The position numbers and the translations under genes are program-made. DNA of 64,000 nucleotides. It comes from Polyporus tsugae (lineage: Eukaryota; Basidiomycota; Agaricomycetes; Polyporales; Polyporaceae). Shown here piece after piece: positions 34,575 to 45,367 of this stretch. Location: the NCBI GenBank assembly GCA_024305745.1, contig JAHRBS010000014.1:1309501-1373500 (forward strand). Reading direction: 5' to 3'. Under the pieces are notes generated by a model. It saw only the letters and a program-made list of their open reading frames with translations, did not search any database and had not been told where the DNA came from. Each line of letters opens with the position of its first letter. The stretch's first letter is position 1.

Positions 34575-35573
34575 ATGGTAGCTATGGCGTCCTCTCGTCC
34601 ACAGTACGCGCTTCCTGAGCCAAGGCTCAACCAAGCGTACGTCAACGTATCTGCTCTCGAGGCAGGCATCATCCACCTTCCCCTCCAACTCTTCATCAAG
34701 GGTGCATCGCCGTCCGACGTCAGTGTGTGCCCCTCGCTGGCATTCTTCATCCGCCACATCCCATCCGGAAACAGTCTAGTATTCGACTTGGGCCTACGCC
34801 GCGACGTCGCAAGCTACCCAAAGGTAGTTCAAGAGCACATTGCAAAGTGGATGCCAGTCACGGTTCCACAGAGCGTGGACGAGTCGCTCGCCAAAGGAGG
34901 CATAGATCCGAAAGATGTCCAGAGGGTTATCCTCAGCCATCTGCATTTCGACCAGTAAGTCGCGCTGCGTTCAAAAGCCACCCCCTCGGCATCGTGTTGA
35001 CATGACCGTAATTATGATTGCAGTATCGGAGATACGACTCAGTTTTCGAACGCAAGGTTCACGGTGGGGGAGGGCGGCCGTGAGCTACTTCAGACTCAGG
35101 CTGCCTTCCCAACCAATGCAACCTCTGACATCCTCGAGTCGACTGTACCTTTTGACCGCACGGACTTCCTAGACGACTCCAAGTTCAACGTGTCCATCGG
35201 ACCCTTTCCCCGCGCACACGACTACTTCGGAGACGGCAGTCTCTATCTCATCGACGCAATCGGTCACTTGAAGGGCCATGTCAACGTCCTCGCGCGTACC
35301 TCCGCGACCGGCTCGTGGATCTATCTCGGCGGGGACACAGCCCACGACGTGAGGCTCCTCACGGGAGAGAAAGAGGTCGCGTTCATGGTGGATCCCAGCG
35401 GGAGGATGTTGTGCGCGCATGCGAACAAAGAAGAGGCAGTAGAGCACATACAGCGGGTGGGGTCTCTCTTGAAGGTCCCAAAGGTGCACGTCTTGCTCGC
35501 GCATGACTGGGAATGGTATGAAGCGAACAAGGGTGGTAGCGCATTCCTTCCCGGGACGATCCTTCCTCTTTGA
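34575..35573 (+). CDS. Metallo-beta-lactamase-fold hydrolase (lactonase-like)
   Basis: Zn-dependent hydrolase of the MBL superfamily, similar in layout to AttM/AiiA-type lactonases. Starts MVAMASSRPQYALPEPRLNQ at 34575. The metal motif SHLHFDHIGD is complete only after splicing: a 69-bp intron (34955-35023) splits the last His codon (CA joined to T). Unspliced reading gives a misleading HLHFDQ. Further ligand candidates are His in AIGHLKGHVN, Asp in YLGGDTAHD and His in VLLAHDWEWY. Length is about 310 aa; stop 35571-35573. No signal peptide is seen. In a metabolite cluster such enzymes may open lactones or hydrolyse thioesters; the link here is only proximity. Confidence 0.85.
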
Positions 35574-37528
35574 ATAGGAGACGAGCTGGAGATGTAGCCT
35601 CGTTGTATGAGTTACAGTAGTACCAGTATAGAGACTCAGAGTAAACGTAGTTGTGCGTGAACTCGTCAGATACCAACCTCGGGCGCCCACACACGTGAGC
35701 ATATTGCCGGTCCGATGACGGCTCCTCGCAGGCCGCCGGGCCTGAGGCACCCGACCAAAGGCGACTGCCTGCGAAGCTCCTCCCAGGCTCCTCCCGTCCC
35801 TTGACTCCATCGGTCAGTCTTCAAGCTTCAATATCAACAGCATCTTCCCGACGACGTGTGAGTGAGGTCGCTGTCTGGCAAGCTAAAAACTACCGCGCGA
35901 GCGGCCCAGCACTCAGTACTCAGGGATCCACGTGCACTGGTAGGCCAGGAATTGGTCTGCCCCTTCATAACGACGAGCGGGCAGCAAACCCACCGGAATG
36001 GAAGCGTGCAACACGAAAGTTGGTGCGTTAGCCTATCCTATCCTCCTCTGAGACCTTGCGGTCATTATCCGGCGCTGAAACATGTCAGCAACTCGGTCGG
36101 CTGGCGCGAGTGTGCACCGGGGCCTATCCAGCACCACTGACGCCGTGATGTCTGTGCCAGTGCCCACATTCTCACATTTGTGTGCGTTTTCATCAACGCC
36201 GCTCGCGAAGCACCCTGCATCCACAACCGCGAGCTCGTCCGATAGATGTGTGCTCCGTGGCGAAGGAGAACCGTACTCCCGCATCGTTGTTCCAATTCCC
36301 GCGGTACACCGGGTTCGGAAGGCGGTCCGGCGGCGAGCATCTCCGACTTCAACGTTCAACGTTCACCGCGCGTCCATCGACACATGGAATGGAACCTGGT
36401 ACTGGTACGGCGAAGGGATGTGCTATTACGGGCTTACACTGACCTGTTCAGATGTCAGAAGGGGACGTCAAGGGGTTCAAGAATGATATCCAGACGTCCC
36501 TTCAAGATCCCAGATTTCGAATTATGCTCCGGCCGCCCTCTTACATCACAATTCCAGAGCGTTCCCGTGGGTTGCTAAGCAAGTATACAATCAGTTACAG
36601 TATTGCCACATGATAGTTTGGAATGCCATCGCTCCGTCTTCTCTTCTAGGCACGCGGCTCCTTGTCAGGGTCACTTTCCACTTCGGCAGCTTCAAACCCC
36701 GAGAATAAGTAGTTCTCATGCACCCACATTCGAAAAGTCGCATGTCTGGCAGCAGAATGATGTATCATTGCAGGCTATTGATCCAGGCCAATGTTTTATC
36801 TCGAGTGGGCTGGGAGATAGAAGCACAGACCTTACGACCGGTGTTCGCGATCATACCGCTCAGTGCATCGTGTTCAGCACTTGCTGTCAGCGCTCGGAAG
36901 GGCGGCGCATGTTACGCTTCGTGAGCGTAGCAGGCTGTCGGCTCATATGGAAGAAGCGGTGTATCGGCCAAGGCTGGTGTAGTCCGATGCTCTCGTGTTC
37001 ATGAGGTTCTCTCTGATCTGGTACTTTCTGATGTGAGCGAGCATCGGCGCTGTACAGTTGTAGTTGGTTCCTAAGAACCAAGTTAGAAACTCATGGTATG
37101 TCTTGACGCACACTCAGTGACAGCTCGTCTCTCTGTCTCGGACTTCTGGCCCGGGCCCTGGCTCAAGCTTTCAAGCCGGAAGTACCGCGACGCCACTGGC
37201 CCCCACCCTCCGCCGCTTCACCGCCGACGGTGTTAGGGTGTCCACGGCAATGCTTGTCAACTGTCCTGAGCTCTCCGATTTTGGTTCGGCAGAAACCCTG
37301 CTACTGGCCTGAGGGTGTGCATACGGTGGCACGCGGGCGCAGGTCAAGTCATCCGACGACTACACTCCAGCAAGTTGCCAAATAGCTGATACGACTCGTT
37401 GACGTTAATGTTGCATGCATCGTGAAAGCAAGCTTATATGGAGCGTAATTTGGGTTCACAGACCATCTGCATATAATTGATGGAACACATCAAGTTCAAA
37501 ACATCCAGGACGGCCAGTTGAGAAGGAA
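35574..37528. other. Intergenic region with no supported gene
   Basis: About 1.95 kb between the metallo-hydrolase and the MFS gene (convergent 3' ends). Overlapping frames at 36033-36578 and 36603-37081 show no known domain. A short tandem aacgttcaacgttc element at about 36351 also occurs, inverted, near 51300. Confidence 0.45.
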
Positions 37529-39638
37529 CTACACTGTAGAGTCGGTTAACTCAGAAGTTCCAACTTTTACCATAGCAACACCCTCGACGTCCTCCTTCTG
37601 CTGCTCAGCACGTTGGCCCTCCAACGTCCAGTCCTTATCCAGTGCAGTTTGGAGAGGTAAGCCCTCCATCAATAGTGAGGACAGAAAGCCGATCGCAGTG
37701 ATCCCAATTAGCACCTCCCAGACCACCTGTAAGCTGCTGGAGAACGCGTCTTGAATACCGCTCTTTAGTGGTTCGGCAAGGGAGGGGATCTGGGGGATGA
37801 GAGCGTATGCGATCGCTACACCCTCGGGGAAGTCGTTGAGGAATGAGGCAGGGACACGGTGCTGGAGCTCGTTCTGCAGCACGGTTGCCCCGATAGTGAC
37901 ACCCCAAACCTGATAGCCATATTTATCTGTTAGCAGTGGACAGAACGAAGGGTATTGCGTTGAACGCACCCCTGCAAACGAGCGCCAGAATTGCAAGAAG
38001 GCCAGGGCATGGGCATTCTCTGAAATGGGGAGCGGTGCTTGCACCGGAAATATGACAGTCGAATACAAGGACCTGGACACGAGGTCAGTGGATGTACGCG
38101 GGCCACGAGTCACGGATGACAAACGTACCCTATACCGACTCCTACAAGAACGCTAAGTCCAATTGCCAGGCTCACGGCATCCGTGGACTTCAAGGTAGTG
38201 AATAAACCGAGCCCGAGGAGGACCATGCACCAACCAAACCACATCTGAGGCCGATACCGATGAGTGCGGTTGACTAATGCACCCGAGATGAGCGAGGCTG
38301 GAGCCAGTGTAGCAAGCCCCAGGAGCATGACCCCAGACTTGATGGGGGATGCGCCTTTACACGCCTGGAAGTACGTCGGGAGGTAGTCTAGATTAGACCC
38401 ATATCAGGATGGATCGTAAATCATAGCATGTACGAAAGGTTCGTCTCACAGACTGCACCAATCGCGACAACTCCGATAAAGAATGTTTGCAAATATCTGC
38501 TCGTATCCAAGTCAGAAGTGTTCAGCGAAATGTGGATATTGTCTAACGCACCCGGAGAAGCTACTCCGGTTAGACATTAGAGAAAATGGAACCTATGTAT
38601 ACAGTCAGGCTCGGGGTTGAGAAACGCAAAACGCAGAGTACTGTACCAGAGGATCAACTGCCCATCGGGCCTCCCATACTATGAATACTGCCAGTACGAC
38701 AAGGCCAACAATCAGGGGCACAAGCACCTTCGCCGAGCTCCATGGTGCGAGGACGCCGCCCCAGGTAAGCGCAATTGTCACGGAAGTGGTGCCTCCTATT
38801 ACGAGTAGGTTTCCACTGGGAGTATGATGAGTGATCAAAACGGGAGAAACGAATCCAAGGTGCACAACATACATCCAATCTAGACGTTTCAGCTTCTCGG
38901 TGAACGTCCCAGGCGGGGTCGGCAGCCTGAGGAATATTTGAGTGAATATTGCAGCAACTCCGCAGATTGGAAGATTGAGGTCTATATCAAAGTACGTGAG
39001 TAGACCGCATTCCAGAGTGGACATTTCAAGGTGAGACGTACAGAAAAGCCAACGCCATTGGCCTTCGTTTGCGAGAGAACCGCCAACGACGGGACCGATG
39101 ACCCCGGCAATGCTCCAAGTCCTATCCAAGGTGTCCATTAGAAGTTGCCATACAAGAGCTCGTGTGGATAAAAGACGTACAAACCGAAAAGTCCAGCGTA
39201 TAGACCGCGCTCTTGCAGGGTAACCAGGTCGGCAAGTATGATGGCAGACAAAGCCTGTATGCCCCCGCCACCGAGACCCTGAACGGTCCTCCCAGCGATG
39301 AGCATCGCCATACTGCTGGCTCCGCCGCAAATTCCACTTCCAAGCGCAAAGAGTGCAAGGGAACCAAGAAGGGCCGGCCGACGTCCAAACATCTGAGCGA
39401 TCCCACCGCTCATGGGTAGGAAAGCCGTTGAGGAAAGGGCATATGCAGAACCGACCCATACGAAGTCAGACGCGTGCAGGTCGTGCGCAATCGTCGGAAG
39501 TGTGGTAGATACGGCGGTGAGCTCGAGCGCAGACAGGAAAAGTGTGACGCATATCGAGAGGAAGATGAGCCAGAATGCAACGCCCTTCTTGGTAGTTGGT
39601 GGAGATAGATCCGGGTTGGTGAGAGCTGTCTTCTTCAT
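37529..39638 (-). CDS. MFS drug/metabolite exporter, DHA2-type (14 TM)
   Basis: Proton-driven efflux pump of the plasma or vacuolar membrane. Starts MKKTALTNPDLSPPTTKKGV at 39638. TM1 carries ALELTAVSTTLPTIAHDL, followed by WVGSAYALSSTAFLPMSGGI, GRRPALLGSLALFALGSGIC and RTVQGLGGGGIQALSAIIL (DHA2 motif C-like region). Next are WSIAGVIGPVVGGSLANEGQ, WRWLF, and DLNLPICGVA, the DHA2 signature after TM6. Later exons provide TSVTIALTWGGVLAPWSSAK and EARWAVDPLV, then the last helices. The gene ends after ITAIGFLSSLLMEGLPL with a hydrophilic tail; stop 37529-37531. About eight introns, full length near 550 aa. It neighbours the GMC oxidase on the same strand and probably exports the product of the UbiA block. 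Confidence 0.85.
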
Positions 39639-40385
39639 GGTTGAGGGGAGAGGCTACGAGGTCTCAACAGCGAACAGTGGGGCCCAGAAAGTAGATGGGG
39701 AGGGAGGGGGAAGGCCCGGGCTCCGACTCGAAGACCTACCGGCCGGCGACTCAGGCGAAGCATCACGGCTCATAGCTCTGCCGAATAAGCCTCCAGGTCT
39801 TCCCAGCAGAGCTCTGTGAAGATGGTATAACGATCATCAAATGTGGCAGCGAAGGTGGCAAGGCTTAAGGTGGCAAGGAAGGTGGCCACCTCGGACTCGA
39901 GCCTGGGAGGAATCGCACAAGAAGTTCGTGCCGCAGCGCCTACACTGCGGCTGTGCATTTGAGCGTCCATGTCTTCTATCCGAGCGCCACACCAGCGCTG
40001 ACCGGTAATTACAGTAGTTGTCGCGGTATTTCCGGCAGAGAGGGTCCCGAACATGAATTCACCAGCGGAGCGGGGGCCTCATGATTGGTTCTTCTCCTGG
40101 GCCAGCGCCGCCTGAGGTTCAGGGCTCAGGCTTAAGTGGGTCGCTCGGCACTCAAACTTAAGTAAAGAGACAAATCACAGAACCTTTGGCAACCGTCAAC
40201 GCCTCCGCCGCGCGCGAGTTCCCAGCCTACTGAGAAAGTGGGTGTCCGTTAAGCACTATAAACGCGCCTGTACTTTTGCCACAGAGATTGGTTGAATCAT
40301 TCAAGGGCACAACTGCACAGTATACATACTACACACAATACAGCGCATGTAATCATGACGAGACGGTCCGACCTAGTAACCGTAC
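39639..40385. other. Intergenic region MFS/GMC
   Basis: About 750 bp holding the MFS promoter and the GMC 3' end. No gene is supported. A frame at 39770-40054 (-) is probably chance. Confidence 0.5.
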
Positions 40386-43035
40386 CTATTCCGACGCCTT
40401 CACTAAGTCTGCAGCCTTCTCAGCTATGGCAACTACCACCGCACATGGATGTCCAGAGACCTGATCGGGAAACACCGAAGCATCGACAACGCGAAGACCC
40501 TGTACGCCATGCACGCGCAGCTCCAAATCGACTACGCTATTTCCCGGCGTTGAGCCCATCCTCGCGGAGGAGGTCTGGAGCTTAGTAGTCAGAGACGTGA
40601 GCGACCAGGACTGAGAACATCACTTACAGGATGCCATGCCGATTGCCCATAGCTACGGATGAACGTCCTAATCTCCTCATCAGAGAGCTGTAATGTAAAC
40701 AGTAAGAAATAAATTTAGTGTAACAGAGAGAAGTGGGGCAAGTACCTTGTCCGGGTCAGCATCTGCAGGCCAGAATAGGTCGTCGGAGGGAGATTCCGAT
40801 ATACGAAGGTCGAGAGAACTGGACAGCGGAGATGTCCGCGCGAGCTGAAGAAGAAGACGCGTAGCCTTGATCATCATGTTCCAGTCGCTTTCAGTCGAAA
40901 GGTAGCTGCACAAACCAGGTTAGAGGGGGACGATACACGTATGGTCCGTGAGACACTCACTTCGCTTTAATGATCGGATGGTCATATATACATGCGGAGC
41001 TCAGCTCAACGCTCCCCTTGCTCGATGGCTTCAAAAGAACGGAGCCCTGGCATGAGTTCGTAACAGCGTGAGCGCGTCACATCCTCTATAGAAAGTGGTG
41101 TGGCTTTACCGCGGTAATGCCGTAAGTACCGGAAGGTGGGTTACGGGCACCACTATCTACAACAGTGAATGGGGCGAACGCGAATTCGATATCCGGAGCA
41201 TGGGGTCCAGAGCTCAAGTCTGAGACTGGAAGCGAGCCTGAGGGTCCAAAGGGTAGTCTACCAATCCGTTAGCCAGAGCGTACCGAGGGCCGGATGCTAC
41301 CTCACCTTGCATCGTCTGAGCGCACAAATATTCCGACCTGCGTAGCAAGGGAAGACATAGGCCCAGTACCGAGGGTGATCCATCGAAGTAACGCCACGAG
41401 GCCTTTGAGGGGATTATACGCGACTTGATCCCACGTCAATCCAGGCTTCGCACGGAAAAGCATTGCTCCCGCAGAGAAATGCTAAATGGTCGTCAGCCAA
41501 AGCACGCGAAAGCAAAAGAGGAGACATGGGTCACTCACGTCGAGTAGATTCTGTCCCACTGCGGGGAGTTCGTGTACAACAGGAACGTTAAGCGAAGAGA
41601 GGTGGGCCGAAGGACCAATTCCTGAAAGCAACAGCAATTGGGGCGAAACGACCGCGCCCGCCGAAAGTATCACTTCCTTCCGAGCCCCCACCACAAACCG
41701 CGGACCTGTCCTGGAGGTACTGATTTGGACTCCAATTGCCGTTGGGGCACCGCGTTCATCGGTGGAGAAGAGAACCTTCTCTGTAGTTGTTGACGTTGCA
41801 ACCGTGAGGTTGGGTCTTCTCAGGACTTCGTCGTTGAGGTACGCCGTGGCAGCGGAGGTTCCTGAGAAGATATGTTCGTCGGGGCAGGTGCCATGAGCGA
41901 CGCAATAAACGCACTCTCGTGCCTCTCATCGATGCTGGCAGTAAAATATCCTGCGCCCAAGCTACCTTCTGGGCTATTGAAATCGCTAGACAGAGGAATG
42001 GTGTCAGTAAACACAGCGGCAGCGAGCAAAATGGGTGCCGAACCTCGAAACGGGGATTCCGAGATTGCTTGCGGCTTCCACGATCTTTGAAGAGATGGGC
42101 TGCGTGCAAGGTGAGACGTGTACTATCCGCTTGTAACGAAGTGCCACGAACAGCGATGGGAACATGTGTTGTAACCCAGGGACCATCGATTCCATGAGCG
42201 GACCGGTCGACGGGGTGAGATTGGTGCGGAGTATACTTTTCGGCCTTCTTGAAGTACCTGCGATGAATGCGTGAACAAGGTTTCATAGCGTGTAACTGAA
42301 GCATATAAAACGGTGCTTTACCTTCGTAACGCTTCATAACCCCATCCGGTGGCGCCACGCTTCTCCCAGGAGTCGAAATCTGCCCGCAATCATTGTATTG
42401 GAATAAAGAAATAACCGGACATAATAGAACACACCCGAGGGATCACACTCGTGATATAGCATGGCGTTGATAGAACTGGCTTTGCATGAATAGAGGGATC
42501 ACCTGGCAGCTGAAGGGAGCTCACCTCGATCCGCCCAAAATTTTGCCCCGTGGCCAGCTCAGGCGGCGGCCCCCGAGCTCTCCTTCGGGACTATGTGGTG
42601 ACAAGTCAGATGAATCGTTAGTTATCAGAATCAACGTGCACTTACTCTGTTTGATACTTCCAATCATAAGGGCCATTGAACATACGCGGAAAGCCCAAAG
42701 GAATGCGAGAAAACAGCTTGTTTTTGTAGCTGGATATGGCATCAGCGACACAAGAACGAATGCGGGACAGTCCTGGACGTACGTCTCTCCAGCTTCTATG
42801 AGGAGCACCGTCATGCTGGGATCCTCGGAAAGCCTGGAGGCAAGAACGCATCCAGCGGTGCCTGTGACGCCACTGCCATGTCAATTCCGCGAATGTGAAT
42901 CAAGTCACACAGCGTACCTCCACCGACAATGATGTAGTCAAAGGACCTCCAGTCGACTTTGGAAGACTCCGATGACTGTGGGGTGGCATAGGAAGACGGG
43001 TCGTTGATGAACACTTTGGAGTGTGCGTAGCCCAT
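40386..43035 (-). CDS. GMC-family FAD oxidoreductase (aryl-alcohol-oxidase-like)
   Basis: Flavoenzyme oxidising an alcohol; substrate unknown. Starts [15 protein letters not shown] at 43035. The FAD-binding Rossmann motif is seen in [10 protein letters not shown], continuing after an intron towards [10 protein letters not shown]. The GMC signature region reads [18 protein letters not shown]. The middle exons carry [20 protein letters not shown] and [19 protein letters not shown]. The C-terminal active-site block reads [12 protein letters not shown], with the catalytic His, followed by [19 protein letters not shown], then [13 protein letters not shown] (second catalytic position) and [14 protein letters not shown]; stop 40386-40388. 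Around ten introns, about 600 aa; apparently intact. Its start faces the UbiA gene across a 378-bp shared promoter. Confidence 0.85.
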
Positions 43036-43413
43036 ACTGAGGGAAGGGTGTGCCGGACGGGGTGCCTCCTGCCAGTGGCGGCCTGGTGCGACCCCACGCG
43101 CACGAAGCAAGATAACCATGGGTAGACGCCGAGGCACAGCCGCCGTCCGCATCATCCCCGGTCACCGCCGGAGTTCAGCTTGAGCTTGAGCGCTCGCTCC
43201 CATAGTCCGACCGCAGTGACTCGACCACCGTCCCGGCCTTTCAAGCTTCAAGTTCCGAGAGGAACGCCCTTCGTAACACGGTAATGGTACTGCCATGGCA
43301 CTTGATTGATGAAATCCTTGTAAATACTACCTTTCCTCCACACACTACGTCGGCACTCGTTCGGTGTCCGCCATCCTTCCCAGCCCAGCCTCCTTCCTGA
43401 GTCCTCGTCTCCC
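43036..43413. promoter_or_regulatory. Divergent promoter GMC/UbiA
   Basis: Only 378 bp separate the GMC start (-) from the UbiA start (+), so the two genes probably share control elements. Visible items are an inverted CGG-N3-CCG at 43362-43370 and a caagcttcaag motif near 43241. Neither is proven functional. Confidence 0.45.
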
Positions 43414-44438
43414 ATGATGATGAACGTCTTTGCCATCTCTCGCGATGCGGCATACCACGTTAAAACGCTCTATCTGTTCACAAAATCTGACATGAAGACG
43501 ATACTCTTCCCCATTGTGAGGCGTTTCTTTCTACCTCCTCGTCGCTCACTCAATGTCAACAGACTTTATTCGCCTGGTGCACGGCTCCCCGGGTGTCCGT
43601 CAGTTCCTTGTCTCGGTCCTTCTTCTGGACATGGCTTCATCTTCTCCAATTCTGCGTTTCCAACCAGAGCCTTTCCCCGGAGGAAGATGGGCGCAACAAA
43701 CCGTGGAGACCCATCCCTGCTGGCCGAATCACCGTGGCGCAGGCGACGAGGTTGCGGTGGTTCCTCCTCCTTCTGTGCTTAACAGTATCCCTTATCTATG
43801 GCATCCTCCCTATTGGCACCATGCTCACGCTGGGAATACTACTTCACAACGAGTTGAAGCTTGATTCGCATTGGTTCACCCGTAATGCACTCAACGCCAT
43901 CGGTTATGCGGTTTTCGACGCTGGTGCCACGGCCATCGCTCACGTTGGCAAGTACACGAATATCGTCCCAGTCGTCCTGCGATTTGCTCATCAATACCTT
44001 ACCTTCAGATCTTGAGCGCGACCTGCCACCTCCAGCATTCATCGCGTATTACTCCAGTGTTGCGATCGTCCTAACGACTATCCATGCTCAAGACTTCCAG
44101 GACGAAGCCGGAGATCGCCTTGAAAAACGTCAGACAATCCCGATTATCATACCCCAGCTTGGACGAGCATCAATGCTGGCGAGCTTGACCCTCTGGTCCC
44201 TTGGGTTGTGCAAAACGTGCCACCTTTCCGTTCTCAATCAATTCGCCCTCCTCTTCATGGGCTTGTTGGTTGGAATTCGGTTCTATTGGCTCCGATCCCC
44301 AAGCGCTGACAAGAACTCATATCGTCTCTATAACGTACGTCTGTCGCCCGCCTCTGCACCGTCACACATGTAAACTTGAACGGTGCTTTCGCTTAGGTTT
44401 GGCTTGCGGCAGCACGAATATCACCGCTCTACGGGTAG
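43414..44438 (+). CDS. UbiA-family membrane prenyltransferase / terpene cyclase
   Basis: Integral membrane enzyme of the UbiA superfamily, acting on a prenyl diphosphate. Starts MMMNVFAISRDAAYHVKTLY at 43414, continuing LFTKSDMKTILFPI. The first polar motif lies in VSNQSLSPEEDGRNKPWRPI, ending in PAGR. The second is HAQDFQDEAGDRLEKRQTIP with the DxxDxxxD pattern. Between them are helices RWFLLLLCLTVSLIYGILPI and LTLGILLHNELKLDSHWFTR. The splice before LERDLPPPAFIAYYSSVA works only with a GC donor (GCAAGT; intron 43948-44008). The last intron after NSYRLYN joins to VWLAAARISPLYG, stop 44436-44438. About 300 aa with 7-9 helices. Related fungal proteins include the UbiA-like cyclase of fumagillin synthesis; cyclase or prenyltransferase cannot be told apart here. 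Confidence 0.83.
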
Positions 44439-45367
44439 ATCTATCATGTTGAAGACCTAACCTGCCACTGTTCCTTACTCTAAACGTATCCGAAATTATT
44501 ACAGTTATCATATTTCGGGCCGGCGACTCGCTGACAGCGCCCCTGACCGGCCTAGCCGACGGTCGCTGTGTTAGAAGAATCAAGGTGTTCTGACCTTGGT
44601 GGGCAGTTTTCGGGCGCAGTGTTGCAGCGGCTTGTCATCGAATTCCACCAGGGCCCTGGTAGGCGACTGTGGGTCCGCTGTTCCAAGTGCCCGTCACTAT
44701 GGTACCAGCCATCTGGCCTGCCGCCCCAATATTATACCCACGTCAGGGTGCTTCTGGAGTGGTGGTGCATAGCAAATGTCCCATGTGCCATGCGGACGCG
44801 TGAGCTCGCTCCGAGTTTGGGACGTTCGGGGTTGGCGTGCGTCGACACTGCAGTTTGCCAAGATTGGCGCCTTTAAGCGCTTAACTGGTAACCGTTGAAT
44901 CAACCGAACATAGCTCCCTTTCCTTCCATTTATGAACAAATTGAACGAAATGCTAACAGGTTGAAAGACGAGCGCGGAAGGTAAGTATTATCTCTGTCCT
45001 GTGAGTCTACGAATTTCGGCCTTGAACGAAAGGTCTGGGCGGTGATGAACGGTGGAATTTGCAGTTGTTTGGTTCCAGCGAAGTTGCGCCGCCCCCGGTA
45101 GGCTTAAGCTTCCTTCGCGCGCTCACAATCATACTGTCACCTGTCCAGTGCCACACGGCGCACGCTCCAGCCGCTGAAATTGATGCAGAGTCTACATGTG
45201 CAGGTATGGACCTGCCGTCGAATTCTGTTTCCTGAGTGGATCGGAACGCCCTCGCTTTTCCGATCTTGTCAAAACACATCCGAGTCCACCTGTTTTAGCG
45301 CGCTGCGGATATCCTCCCTCCATCCCCCAAACTATCGCACCTGTGCAGATTCAAACCTATCGCCTCC
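44439..45367. other. Intergenic region UbiA/P450-2
   Basis: About 930 bp with no supported gene; frames at 44568-44876 and 45007-45279 lack known motifs. It should contain the P450-2 promoter. Confidence 0.5.

Noticed and set aside
34880..34960. Apparent loss of the last His in the metallo-hydrolase motif (HLHFDQ)
   Set aside because: The Gln arises from reading into the intron; splicing at 34955 restores HLHFDH.
36033..37081. Overlapping open frames downstream of the metallo-hydrolase
   Set aside because: Frames on both strands, no domain, no consistent splice joining.
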